From the NCBI GenBank assembly GCA_001466705.2, contig LATX02000220.1, forward strand, positions 248,001 to 312,000: a stretch of 64,000 nucleotides of DNA, given 5' to 3'. The notes below the pieces were generated by a model. It made no database searches. It was not told where the DNA came from and saw only the letters and a list, made by a program, of their open reading frames with translations. This DNA comes from Moniliophthora roreri. Taxonomy: Eukaryota; Basidiomycota; Agaricomycetes; Agaricales; Marasmiaceae. The position numbers were made by a program, and so were the translations under genes. Shown piece by piece: positions 46,366 to 57,770 of the stretch (position 1 is the stretch's first letter; every line of letters starts with the position of its first letter).

Positions 46366-47585
46366 GGTAGTGATGGGGGTGCGATTCAAAGGGGAGGAAG
46401 AGGTGTGGAAACAGTGAGGCATCACTGGGCCGCACTAGGATACAACCTTTAACGCTGGCATTGCCATAGGACACAAGCGCCTCTGACGGTTTATCGGGAA
46501 AGAATCTTATTGGCCTGAAAGAATGCAAAATGACAGTCAACTATTGCTGTAGAGAGTGCCTGCAGAGATGAAAACGCTTTCAGGGTTCGGGTGAGATCGA
46601 AATGAGGTGAATATTTCCGCATTTTCATCTGCCCAAGCTGGTGTCATTTCTGGGTAGAATCAAAATCCCAAGATGCGAATTTAAATAATGGCACTCACCA
46701 CGGCTGATTTGCAAGAGTTTGGCGAATTTGTTGAAAATGTGCCATCTTTATGCACAATAGCCGCACCCACCCAAAATCTAGCAGAATATTGCTCGAGTTG
46801 AGGAGAATTTGACTTGTGTCTTCAGCTCAGTATATGGACTGGTTGGCTGTTGGTTTGAGAGATTTAGTTCATATTATAGGAGTATACACATTCGTTCGCA
46901 GCTTGCGGTAAAGACAACACATGTAAGTATAACCGGGCCCACTCACACCTGTTAGATGGCCTCTGACTTTTAGAGTTGATATTACGACTAGGTCACTGCA
47001 AACCGCGACTTGATTTGGATGGTAACTCGGGGAAAGTGTCCAGGGATGACTCGGGGTCGGAATTCGAGGGCAGGAAATGAGGAATGCGGTGCGAATGAAC
47101 CCTGGTTCATGTGGTTCGTGTGGTCCAGCCTGCGTGATTACGAGTCCGAGTTGACGATTCTTCTGCCAATTTTTCCTTATACGGAAGGGATAAGTGGGTG
47201 GGAAAGTTGTGGTCTGATAGATTTCGATAGATCGTTTTGTTTGGTTCGTTCCGCCTCTCATCGTCTGTTAGCCCAGAAAATTACAACACCAGAAAACGGA
47301 CTCGTACCTAGGCCTGCCATTGGACCCCAATGGCCCACTGCGGCAAGTGTTACTGTCACGCATAAAGCCAAATACTTACGCTCTTAAATACCGACCACGA
47401 CCGTAAGCTAGACATTTCCTCTTTCTTTTCTTCCACCAACCTTCGCTTACTTGGGGTAAGTGCATCCTAAATTATCGACACTACTTTCTGACTGATTTTA
47501 CAGGATCGCTTTTATTATCTTTTCGTATACCTCACGAACACTTTACGACGCGTATGTATCCCCTCCAGATTAGCGCATTTTCATC
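46366..47585. other. Intergenic region between divergent genes
   Basis: This lies between the 5' ends of the kinase-like gene (minus) and the GRF-finger gene (plus). ORFs of up to 130 codons (46869-47261 minus, 47010-47387 plus) overlap each other and show no motif. CTTTCTTTTCTTCC-type pyrimidine runs near 47420 are typical of fungal promoters. Confidence 0.45.
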
Positions 47586-48151
47586 ATGGCTTGGTGGATA
47601 GTATGTAAATGCAGTGATTGTCCGCCTGGCACGCTCGCTCCTATTCAGGAGGTTCGGTTTGGTCGGGTTATAAACATCGGCCGCCATTTCGGTAAAGTGA
47701 GTATCCTCTTCTGGAGACGGTGAATGTATACTGAAACTACCACTTATAGTGTGACGCAATACATCCAAATGGCACTCGCTGCAGGCTCTGGGAGTGGACC
47801 AACGAGGAGGGCCAGACAGAGGGTACACCTTCTTCCGATCCAAACCAAGCAAATGCGCCGCCTCCATCTCCTACTGGATCTCAGTCCCAGCCTGCTCACT
47901 CACGACCATCTACTCGTCCTGTTGCCGTCTCTCAGACTCGAGAAAAGGGCCCATGTAGTCATGTTGGCTGCCGTCGTCCCAGAAATGGCCTATGCTCACA
48001 TGGGCTATGTCTTGACCACTGTCAGAAAAGCGGCTTGCATTGTGTTGTGGGTGACCACAATGTGCACTTGACGTCAGGCCCCTCTCAACCACCGCCGCCA
48101 CCATTTCAATCACCGCCGCCACCGCCACTTCAATCACCGCCGCCACCATAG
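47586..48151 (+). CDS. GRF-type zinc-finger protein with Cys-rich centre and Pro-rich tail
   Basis: Two exons (47586-47696 and 47750-48151) are separated by a 53-bp GT-AG intron in phase 0 and encode 170 residues. The N-terminal 55 residues fit a GRF-type zinc finger: 'CKCSDC', then 'GRHFGKCDA', 'GTRCRLWEW' (G-R-x-F...C...C...W-x-W). The middle is low-complexity (P, S, Q). A second Cys/His cluster, 'CSHVGCRRPRNGLC' plus 'CLDHCQKSGLHC', comes next. The C-terminus is a run of 'PPPPPFQSPPPPPLQSPPPP'. GRF fingers bind nucleic acid; the role of this protein is unknown. The start follows a pyrimidine-rich leader. Confidence 0.75.
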
Positions 48152-48342
48152 TCGATCAGAAAAAAAAAATGAAGATATGTGCCATTTTTGGTAGACTCGT
48201 ACCCATTCCCATTCGGCATTTAGGGCAGGCTGTTATTTAATGGTATCACCGCATTTAAAACATACGACCACCATTGACGTGGCAGTCCCCTCATTTACGC
48301 CGTTTCCTCTTCGTCCTTGTCTCCTCGCATGATTGACAAGTC

Positions 48343-49566
48343 CACCTTGAGCCAGAAAATGGAACACCCACTCAGGCCATATGAAACTGACAGCATGTGA
48401 GTGCTAACGACGAACATAATTTGGAAAGCATGCCACTCACGTATCTGGCTTCACAGCTGGGATTTTTGCATGCAATAATCTTATCGTCCTCGTCTGCAGC
48501 CTCCTCAGCTGTTATATGAAGACCACAGGTGCACTCCCGTAACAGCTGATCGACATTTCGTGCTCTACGCAACCTCCCGGTCACTTGGCCTTCTACTTGC
48601 TCAGAAAATGGAATAATGAGGGTTAGGTTCACAGCCGTGAGTTGCGGTGCGCTTTCGTCTGACGCTCTATTGATCAGTATGGCCCACCTCCTTTACAGAC
48701 TCACATACCTTCAGGTTCCGCAGACTGGCTTTCCCGCTCAACGTTGACATCAATATCCTCCTTCTCAGGATCCGATTCGACACCTTCAATCTCACTTTCC
48801 GATTCGCTTTCCTGTGTTGTAGTTTCTTCGGGCGTAGAGAAAAATGTCGGAATATGAAATTACACCGANAAGTTGGGAGCTATGCGCTTCAGAAATTACC
48901 AGTGCGTCTTTTTGCTGTCCTATAGACTTCGCTGATTTTCTCGGCTTCTTGTGTCGCGTAGTCCAGACTGTGAGGAGGGGAGCATTTTCGACTTCCGTCA
49001 CTTTGGAGTCCTCCGGGTACAAAGTCGGCGATTGATTAGGATGCTTCTTCCGGAAGTGGGCAATCATCAGGTATCTCCAGAATTGCTGGAGCACCCTGCG
49101 GACCGAAAGGACATAGATTAGGTACGTTACGACACGGACCTTGATGCCGTTGCCTCGTTTGCCACCTTGTACTAGAAATTCAACACCTTGCCTCCACAGT
49201 GTGAACGTTTGCGGTCAATGCACCTTCTCCTTTCAAGTTGTCCAGATAGTCGGAGGCGTAGCCCACATGGATCGTGGTCTTCGTTCATCTGGGAATCGTG
49301 TCATATGCGCGCTGCCATCTGCTCTATGATGCGCTGATTCACTTGGGAAGCGAAACTGCATGGTGACAGCTTGGACACATAACAGTGCCTGCATCAATCA
49401 CTGAGCGTTCTTTCCCGTCTGCTCCATAGACAAAACATGCTTTCCCTGGATCCATTAATGGTGAGATTCTATCTATGCCTAGTGAAATCAATATACTCAC
49501 CGTTGCGCTCGCAATAGGGGAGGTGCGCGGCACTGTTGGGATTGCCTTTCCATCGTCATCGGTCAC
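48343..49566 (-). pseudogene. PHD-like zinc-finger protein, broken
   Basis: Pieces from 5' to 3': 'GKACFVYGADGKERSV' with 'MCPSCHHAV' (49566-49339); 'FWRYLMIAHFRKKHP' (about 49094-48870); the N at 48869; an acidic linker 'TTTQESESESEIEGVESD'; and, after an intron using the acceptor GCGTCAG, 'RRARNVDQLLRECTCGLHIT...IIACKNPSCEARY'. A further intron leads to 'FHMA-stop-VGV...RWTCQSCEETRTKRKRRK', ending about 48345. The last part is a PHD-like finger (C-x-C...C-x4-C...H-x2-[C]...C-x2-C) whose Cys after 'HMA' is replaced by TGA (48372-48374). A basic tail suggests nuclear location. 5' exon joins are not resolved. Confidence 0.55.
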
Positions 49567-50128
49567 TCCCTGCAGTAGAGAAACTCCTTGGTATCGTATC
49601 GTATGATACGGTATGAAACCGGTTACGTACCCACCGCAGGCGACGAAGAATTCTGATTCGATACAGTATTATATGTATCAAACATGTACTAAAGGCAGGT
49701 ATACTAAAACTGTATGAACACATCAAAGAGTAAACTCATCAATGTTATAGGACTCCTCGGTCCACTTTTTTTTAGTAGCGTGTGGAACTTTGGAAGGTAT
49801 GTAGGGCAATAGCGGGTAGCATGGGAGCGGTCTTCTTGCCGTCATGTCGATCGCCAAGTTGATCAACATAGTCTTCGATTTCTATGCGGCTTCCTCCACG
49901 GATGTCAAATGTGATACTTTTCATCTTCGGCAGGGTCAAGCTACACATAGCCCTCTTGCGTGAGAGCCATATTGAGTGTCAGGCAAACGGCGAAAGTCGG
50001 GATTCCGATTCAAGCGTGAAATTGTCTGATCAGTTGAAGGTAATAATGGAAAAAATAAGTTCGATACCGTTTCATACCGCAACTTTTAGGAGATCCTTAT
50101 ATGGAACGTATCACAACAGGGTATTATG

Positions 50129-50828
50129 CTACAATTGCAAGACATGGTATGGACTAATCATGTATGCACTGGAGCGGCGGGGTTTTCGCGTTCGTGTTAT
50201 CGGTCCATGTAGGTGATAATGTATGATATCGTAGTGTTCTGTGATGTGGAGTGTTCTTGATGCTAAGCTACCCTCATCATTGGTAATGGCGACAAGAACT
50301 GCAACCGTAGGGATAGTCCGCCTTAGGTAGCTGCCTGCCAGTGCCAGAGTCAATGCAAAGGAAGAAAGAGGCATAATAGGACTCACGGAACGGGAAGGTA
50401 GTGGTATCGTTGCTTGTATTTGCAGGATGGCTCTTTGCATTCGACCTCGAGAAGGCAATAGCGCTTAGACAAGCTAAAGCGTTGATAGATAGAAAACACA
50501 CCACTTTGTCTGCGGCATCAGGCCTTCGGATGTCGTGACCGCAAATGTATCGGACGATGTCAAGAAGGATATAGCACATTATTGAATCTGAGGACTTGTG
50601 AGCCACGAGGCAGGTAATTGAGACGAGAAGCTCACCTTGCTGTACAGACAGACTGGAGCTGAGGGGTTTGGAAGTGTTATTGCTCTCTAAATCGCTCTCC
50701 AACTTCACGAAGGAAGTAATGAGGAAGGGGGCGGGAAGGATAGGCGAAAGGAACTGAGGGCCAAGTAAGATGGTGGTCCCAGAAAGATGGTGGTCCCCAA
50801 GGAAAGCAGCTTTGGGGCACAGCGGCAT
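50129..50828 (-). CDS. Hypothetical protein (three exons or retained introns)
   Basis: ATG at 50828. The first exon reads 'MPLCPKAAFLGDHHLSG' and ends 'SSSLSVQQ'. A 126-bp GT-AG intron, which is also open in frame, leads to 'DKVVCFLSINALACLSAIAF', a possible membrane segment. A further GT-AG intron leads to 'YLRRTIPTVAVLVAITNDEG' and a stop at 50129. All phases agree. No family is recognised. Because the first intron is in frame, an unspliced longer protein is also possible. Confidence 0.5.
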
Positions 50829-51673
50829 AAATGTCCGTTCCAAGCCACGCGGCTCGCTTATCTTCGTTCTCTATCAGCTTTACTCCACAAATTCAATTCC
50901 TGTACCGGCGGGCAGTGGGAATTGGATGCAACTCATGAGTAAAGCTGCTTGTAGAGGCCTTTGCCATGACGCCCACACATCCATACACCTTTCGCACCTT
51001 TCGGCTTGGGGTGTACTTTCGACTTGGGTTGTTGTTTCGGCTTTTGGGGTACTCTTGATCATGCATCCTTGATGTTCTTGAGACTGAAACGTTCTTGGGA
51101 CTGGACTCCGGTTCTGAGTGCTTATGTGATGGTTACCAAATTTGTTATTTTGACGACGAGCAGAAGATTGATCGGGCACGCTACATGATGGTCAACGGGT
51201 CATCGGATTATTCCTGAAGAGCGAAACGACATATACACACCTCTAAATCAATGGCGTGTTTCTGAGAATCAAGTCGCCGCCTGGGGAAGGATATCGAACT
51301 CCAAACGTTGACCCGTTTCTGCTTCAAGCTTCAAGTTCGGCGCCCCAATTTGCTGTTGAAACTAGTCCGAGCCAGCCTGAACCCAAGCCTGAACCCGAGC
51401 CCGAGCCGGAGCCCCCCGCCCAGAACGAACCAAGGACGAACGAACCCATCACCGTACGATTTTGAGACGGGATAAAACGTCGCTCAGGTTCGGGCGCTGA
51501 GTTGGCCAAACCTTCGTACCGAGGATTTCTCGAGCTCATGGTGGGCTCGCGATCGGTGATGGCATCATGTCTGACATCTGGATCTGAGATGATAGACTGT
51601 TGGCGGTATAGTTAATGTATTTGTCGCGTCGATGTATCCATCCGTCTATGCGAAAGCAAACTCTCCCCATCAC
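50829..51673. other. No gene supported
   Basis: A 99-residue minus ORF (50880-51179) has one 'CERCMDVWAS' motif. A 69-codon plus ORF (51256-51465) has an EPKPEPEPEPEP run. Neither has recognisable homology or clear splice context. Confidence 0.35.
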
Positions 51674-52618
51674 CTCAACAACTCCTAAAACGGTCTCCTT
51701 CATTAACAGTATAATGCCAAAGATACTCCGTCCACCCCTCCATTACCCCTGCCCTGGTCGTAAAACGCAAGCAATCCCCTGTCGCATGTGCGTCTGGTCT
51801 CGACCTCGCCGGTGTATCAATGCCCAGGTAACGTATATACCGATCGTTTTGCACAATGCTCTACGCCAAGTCAATCCTAGCGCGGTAAGGTAAGAAAAGA
51901 TACGTACTCCAAAGACCTGATTAAACTCCCATACCCGACCCCAGTTGAACCAGCCCCATATCATTGCCTGAGCCTCCTTCCATGGTTCGCGACGCGAATG
52001 ACAATCTTCATGCCCGAGTCAATAAGCGCGGACCAGAGTTTGCCTCTTTCTTCGCCCCGCAGTTGCGACGACACCCATATCGGAGTTGATAGTATCTTGG
52101 GAAGCCCAGTGGTCCATCACTTGGCGGAAGAACGCGATAACACCATCAATTCCATATCCTTCGTCCGCTTTAGATTCGTCCCGATACCCACTAAAGAGTG
52201 TCGTCGTCCAGTGTCCGCCGGTACTAACCACCAAAGTAGCGTAGTTGGCGTCTGGAAGTGGACGAGTGAACAACTCGTTAGAGAGGTAGTAGGAAGGGGA
52301 GAGTGTCCATGCCGCTTCGTCGCTGAACAGTTTGAACTCGCGACCTTGATCCGGGTGCTAACCTCCGAGAACGAGCCAACCATCTTCCTCAACTATACAC
52401 GCTTCCTCGTCGTTAGGTACATACCCATTTATACGACTGAGCGCGGGGAAAACGATTCCATTGGTCTTCTCTGTCAGACGCGAGATGCCAATAGAATTCT
52501 CGAGAGGAAGCGCAGCCTTCGAAGCCGGAAAGAAAGGAGGGCATCGTCCGAGTGTGTCATCGCAGTTTTATCCGTGCGAGGTGCGTATTGCCAGGTGCCG
52601 TGTGAGTATGCAGGGTAG
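51674..52618 (-). pseudogene. PC-esterase/SGNH-like gene, decayed
   Basis: Minus-strand blocks in order: 'YSHGTWQYAPRTDKTAM', then after a frame shift 'GFEGCASSREFYWHLASDRE', 'EDGWLVLGG', 'HPDQGREFKLFSDEAAWTLS', and 'NYATLVVSTGGHWTTTLFSG' with the GGHW motif. Next come 'GYGIDGVIAFFRQVMDHWA', 'VVRAY' followed by an in-frame TGA, 'GHEDCHSRREPW', 'WGWFNWGRVWEFNQVF', and a last exon with 'ARSRPDAHATGDCLR' (the D-x-x-H region) and 'GVMEGWTEYLWHY'. This order matches mushroom PC-esterase-like proteins, thought to act on glycan O-acetyl groups. Stops and frame shifts make it non-functional. The extreme N-terminus is missing. Confidence 0.75.
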
Positions 52619-53810
52619 CGAACAGCTCCACAAGCTTCATCTCAGTTTTATGGCATGTAAGATGGAAGATGGCAAGCCATATATAACGAGTCGACGAAGG
52701 ATTCGGGATTCGAGTCAGAGAATATTAAATGAAGATTAATATGTACCAACGGTTTGACTTGATTAATGATTGCTCAGCGCACCCGAGAAAGAAACGGCCA
52801 TCATGGAGACGGTGAGTCCCATCCGTCCTTTACAATACGAAATATCCATTCTCTTGAGCCTTCCATGCCTCAATGACACGCGCCCATGTACTAAGGTCCC
52901 GATCCTCCCGCGACTTTGGCTATCGCCATATAGGGTGGAAAATACGACTATCCACGGCGTTCCCAGGAACACCATTCTGACTGGGAGAATCGAATAACGT
53001 CCGAATTCAGGGAAAACAATATACGAGTCACAAGAGAAGAGCAATTTCGTCTCCCGCCCTTGGCATACAATATGCTCCTGACTAACCATAAGAAATATGG
53101 ATGAAAAGCAATGCCAAAAACTTTGGTGAGAGATACTTGAAAAGAAGAGTCGAGACAATCCTCGAGTCAAGCGGGAGGAGTGGGGATTTAGTGATAGTCG
53201 GTTACGAAATTAACATCGGAGGGTCTAGTCACTCGAGCGGCGCCAGATGCGCCCGGTGCATAAGTGCATTCTACTTCTCATTATTAGACAAAGTTTCTAC
53301 AAATTGAGGTTGATTCAGCACACTGGAGCACGGGTGTCATCGGGAGGCTGAAGATATATATTCAGGACTACTACATACATATAGAATGGCACTATACCTT
53401 ACGACTACAACCTGCTCTACATCATATCCTTCATGGCACTACTTGTACCAGCAGCTTAAGGGTTGAGACATATCAGTAATAGAAGGCTTCGTAGAGTAAA
53501 ATTGCATACCGGCAGCATCAGGTATTACACCACCAACCCAGTAAGGGATGCCATCAGTATGGGACCAAAGTTACTGTGCTATGCCGCTGGTAGGACGTGA
53601 CATGTACCTAGCGACGTACATAAAATCAAAATAAAATATAATTCACTAACCCGATGAGATCCCCCCACCCGAGAGGCCTCTGAAGTTATCCTGGAAGTGA
53701 TTCCTGCACTTTGGTACCAAATCTGACATGGGAGACAGTCGGGACGCCGATTTCAAGTTATAGCATCTTTCTCCAGGGGCTGGACGTACGGTCAATTCAC
53801 ACGTGGATCA
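52619..53810. other. No gene supported
   Basis: One 135-codon minus ORF (52763-53170) overlaps a plus ORF and shows no motif. The rest up to the contig join at 53811 is AT-richer and appears non-coding. Confidence 0.35.
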
Positions 53811-53811
53811 N

Positions 53812-54393
53812 AATATCTCTGGATGTATACGTAGAGTCGCCGATGATTGTCAGCGACTCTAGCAGAGGCATTGTGCTAGGGAATCGGATAGTTCGATGGG
53901 GCAATTTTAACGTTGCATGTTTCCATCGGGAACCGTGCTTGACAAGTTCGGCCAACGCATGGTCATCCACGCCAAACAAAGGACGGGGGGACAGTGTGAG
54001 AGTATTGAAATCGATGCAAAGGGGTTGTGTTTGGGATTTCTCGAGACAAAATTCGGTGAAAGCAAGGACCCGCTGGGCATCAGCCCTCTCTCTACAGGCT
54101 GTAAAATGCACACGAATGTTGGTCCATAGCGTAGGTTCCGATAATGCCAACGATCTCCAACGAGCGCAGACGTGGCTAAGAATGAGGATAATGTGGCAGC
54201 TTGGTTGAGCTGCGTGGTGTCCCAGCGGCTTGGCGGTGGGACTCTCGCACATGAGGAAAATCCGCAGCAGTAACTCGGGCGGCAGGGTGCGAATCAACGA
54301 CCTCGATATCCCCTCCACACGCTTCTTCAAGACGCATAACGCAGCTCGCCTCCTGTCTAACTGCGCTAGTACTGAACGCAACGAATTGAGCAC
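53812..54393 (-). CDS. F-box protein, cut at a contig join
   Basis: An N-terminal coil ('SLRSVLAQLDRRRAALCVLKK') precedes an F-box, 'IRTLPPELLLRIFLMC', and 'ILILSHVCARWRSLALSEPTLWTNI'. This is the usual layout of mushroom F-box proteins of about 400-550 residues. An F-box binds Skp1 to recruit targets to a ubiquitin ligase. The frame runs into the N at 53811, so the C-terminal repeat or leucine-rich part is missing. No ATG precedes the coil in frame; the true start may lie in an upstream exon. Confidence 0.75.
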
Positions 54394-54862
54394 GGTATCG
54401 CTTCACCGATGAAAGTTTCAATCATGGATCGTTCGTCATCTGGGCAGATATAGTTTTTAGCCGAGGTAACGGTCTGAATCCTTCCCGTTCTTCCACGAAA
54501 TGATTCCTGCTTACATGTTTATATCCGGAATCCACGGTTTCAGAACCAAGGCATCTGTCTCGCTCGACGCATTTTACTCCATGCTATGGCACCCCTGCGA
54601 ACTTCTAAGCTGCAAACCAACCCCTCTGCATCGCACAACCATGTCGGAAAAACCATTTTCCGGCTTGTAGACCCATCCTTCGGTGATTTGCTACGACAAG
54701 AGCGAGGCACATCAGAAAGCCCTCATCCTCCTTCAATTGTTTGGGTTCGTATCGCCGGATACCTTTCTACAGGATTGACTTGATATGGTGAGTCCCGAGG
54801 AACCCGTACCCTAAGAGAACCTAGTCAACGCCACCGCAAACGTCGACGCAAAGGTAAACGTA
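54394..54862. other. Intergenic
   Basis: No supported gene; short ORFs only. Confidence 0.4.
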
Positions 54863-55495
54863 CTAGACTTCCTGTACCATGCACGCGATAATGGAACCGT
54901 TACTTGATCCGTATACTGCCAGAGACGAAGGATGTCGCGCATTCGTATTCGCCAAGATTCGCTGTTGAGCGGAAGACCAAGTGTGAGGAAACGAAGGATG
55001 AAGGTTCGAGTTGAAACGCGTACGAATTTGTTCCAACCGATCCGTCCATGGAGGGCTATGATCTTGATTCCTGTGTATCAACTTTTGAAAGACTGTTGTG
55101 GCATCTTATTCCGCAGTAGAATACACCAACGTTCCGTTCATGTTGGAGATAGCACCAGCATATTGTATAACATCCTACCCTGTGCTTTCGAGGCACAGGT
55201 CAATCATGTTGTCAAAAGGAAGTGCGTTCTAAGTATGTTGCGTCAGCTTCGAAGATACAAATGATGAACAGTACTCACGGGTTGAAGCCAGACCAAAAAG
55301 TATACCCACTGACCCATCTGCACCTGCGCCTGCGCTTTCCGCTAACCTTGTAGCAGTGTCCAAAGCGGCAAAGTCAATCTGACCGTCTGCTACCCAAGAG
55401 TCATTGATGACGCCGTAAGCACGTTTGACGAGAGGAGGCGAGGCAGAAGCAGAGTGGAACGCGAGGGGTGCAGGGCCCAAGAGTAGTTGAAACAT
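54863..55495 (-). pseudogene. Unknown gene, broken
   Basis: ATG 55495 opens 'MFQLLLGPAPLAFHSASASP', then 'YGVINDSWVADGQIDFAALD' and 'LFGLAST' before a GT-AG intron (about 55280-55231). The next exon continues best in a different frame ('ALPFDNMIDLCLEST'). It then shows a TAG and a TAA in frame before 'LIHRNQDHSPPWTDRLEQIR' and a final 'AVYGSSNGSIIACMVQEV'. Either there is an unusual intron or the gene has a frame shift and two stops. I recognise no family. Confidence 0.45.
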
Positions 55496-56164
55496 TCTTT
55501 GTAGGTGGCTTGGTATGATGACTTGCTTTCTTCCATATAGCAGCTTTCTGGTTATCTTCTGGCCGCAAAGAGAGCATCTAGGCTTTAATTGATGGGTAGC
55601 AGGCTATGTGAATCCTGTATTTGCCTGAAATCAGCTATCAAGCGCCAAAGGTTCTAAGCAGAGGATGTCGTACCTGACCCCAATCACATTACTCCAGACT
55701 GAACCTCACCACAAACGCCGAGCTGGAAGCTGCTAAAATTCCAAGTTTTGGGCTGCCTATGGTGGTCTCTCCCCGACGAAAACATGCTCCCTCAGTCTCG
55801 TTATTCGGCGCCCCAACGAAGAATACCTCAAGTGCTGTATCGAGTGCTGTACAAAGTCTTAGCACGAATTTCGGACGGTCTTTTTCGGATTTGCAGGTTC
55901 AAGACTTGAGGATAGAGACAAACATCGCATGCAGGGAATCAATAGGCCAAGGCATCTGTCCAGCATTTCTCCCAGCGACGACGGCAAGCGATGTACATGT
56001 TTTCCATCGTCACATAACGGACGGTTACACTGACAGGCCTACGGCATCCCCTTCCCTGGCTTCTAAGCAGTATTACTCTCGAGTTTGGGGCCTTTTAACC
56101 GCCCACAACTATATATCAACCCTCACTACACCGAGTCTTCTACACCGCAATCAATCAACCACTC
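55496..56164. other. Intergenic and promoter region of the epoxide hydrolase
   Basis: The plus ORF at 55759-56259 overlaps the true gene start in another frame and is likely a shadow. CAACTATATATCAACC about 55 bp upstream of the ATG at 56165 is a plausible TATA-type promoter. Confidence 0.4.
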
Positions 56165-57470
56165 ATGTCCTCTCGTCCGTTCAAAATCGCCATCCCAGAC
56201 GAATCTCTCGAACTCTTGAAAAAGAAACTCGAGCTTACGCGCCTCCCGGACGAGATTGATGAAGCGGGGTGGGATTATGGTGCACCTCTCGCAGATATCC
56301 GTCGGCTTGTATCCAGATGGAAAGATGGGTATGACTGGAGGAAACACGAGAAGGCTTTGAACGAGGAGATGCCTCAGTTTACGCGACCTGTTGAAGTTGA
56401 GGGGCATGGAGTATTGGATATACATTATGTGCATAAGGAGAGTAGGGTGCAGGGCGCGATCCCCTTGCTGTTCGTTCACGGATGTGCGTGTCTATGTCTA
56501 GCTTTCATTCGTGCAACAATAATCTGACGGACGGACGCGCAGGGCCGGGAAGTTTCATCGAAGTGAGAAAGATCCTGCCATTGTTAACTGCAGAAGAACC
56601 CGGACAACCGAGTTTTCACGTCGTTGCGCTCGGATTACCTGGATATGGATTCTCTGAGGGTACGAAGAAGAAGGGGTTCAACTTGTCGAAATATGCAGAG
56701 GTACGTGTGTTTGAACAAGTCTTCTAATCGGCTCAGGACTGATGAAGTGCTCTAGGTTGGACACAAGCTGATGCAAGCCCTGGGGTACGAGGAGTATGGT
56801 ACGTCAACTCCCGATGAGCTGTTCATCCTGAAACCATGTACTGACATTGTACCTGTCTCAGTTACCCAAGGCGGTGACTGGGGATCTATAGTGCGTCGGT
56901 CGTGTCTCATAACCCTTTTCTCGACATTCATTCACTGACTCTATTACGCTAGATTACACGTGTAATGGCATCTGAATACGGAGGCAAACACGTCAAAGCC
57001 TGGCACACCAACATGCCGTGCGTCTCACTTACCCTGAGATCTATATCACTGTTCACACATCTCACTCCAATAGTGTCGCTGGACCTCCACCCAACGACGA
57101 CCCATCAAAATACGACGCGGAAGACCTCAAAGCCCTCGAACGATCCAAATGGTTCCAGAATAAAGGAATGGGATACTTCAAACAGCAATCTACACAACCC
57201 CAAACTATAGGCTACAATCTAGCCGACTCGCCAGTCGGCCTCCTCGCGTGGATTTATTCTTTCTTTAACGCTATCACGATTCACGAAAACCATCATCGTC
57301 GACACCTATATCCTCCCTGCCAAAGCGGACCTAAAGAAAGGGTTTCATGGAGTCTGGGCCTTCTCCGCTTACACCTGTCATCTCCGAGTATCCTACTACA
57401 CTTTGGCACAGGGCCACAAATATCGGACTCCAGAGAAAGTTGGAGTTGAGTTGGAGAGCGCTCAAAGGTG
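56165..57470 (+). pseudogene. Epoxide hydrolase (EHN plus alpha/beta hydrolase), C-terminus lost
   Basis: Exons: 56165-56483, 56543-56700, 56756-56798, 56862-56889, 56953-57017 and from 57074 on, all with GT-AG borders and matching phases. The N-terminal EHN domain begins 'FKIAIPDESLELLKKKLELT'. The hydrolase fold follows with 'HGWPGSF' (oxyanion hole), 'HVVALGLPGYGFSEG', and the nucleophile elbow 'TQGGDWGSI' with Asp as nucleophile. After 'YNLADSPVGLLAWIY' (about 57255) the expected C-terminal half, carrying the catalytic His and acid, is absent in this frame. It would open epoxides in detoxification or lipid metabolism. As printed, the active site is incomplete. Confidence 0.8.
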
Positions 57471-57770
57471 GTAGATGTTACGTGGAGCAACATTCGGTCA
57501 AGACGATGGCGTCTCTGTAGATCTGGGTACTATCGTACGTGTGATGCCATTTCCTGACAATAAGTGTTATGATCTTACTGCATCAACCAGCTGAACGCAC
57601 TGGTGACGTCTCACATATGAGCACGCAAAGCAAGAAACCCTCGCCTCAACCCAGTACTACGGAAACTTCGTCCATGTCTCATTTGGTAAATATGCAGACG
57701 TGCCGCCTGAGGGGCTTGCGTCACCTCATATTGCCGCCGGGAAGAGCTATGACCAACTGGCTGAAATAAG
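57260..57770 (+). pseudogene. Unidentified coding remnants downstream of the epoxide hydrolase
   Basis: Two blocks in other frames look protein-like: 'VDTYILPAKADLKKGFHGVW' and following (about 57290-57470), and 'ASTQYYGNFVHVSFGKYADV' and following (about 57640-57740). They do not match the hydrolase fold and may be remnants of another gene or of a rearranged C-terminus. I do not recognise them. Confidence 0.3.

Noticed and set aside
51361..51465. A gene for an EPKPEPEP repeat protein
   Set aside because: A short ORF with no start context, no splice support and only low-complexity sequence.
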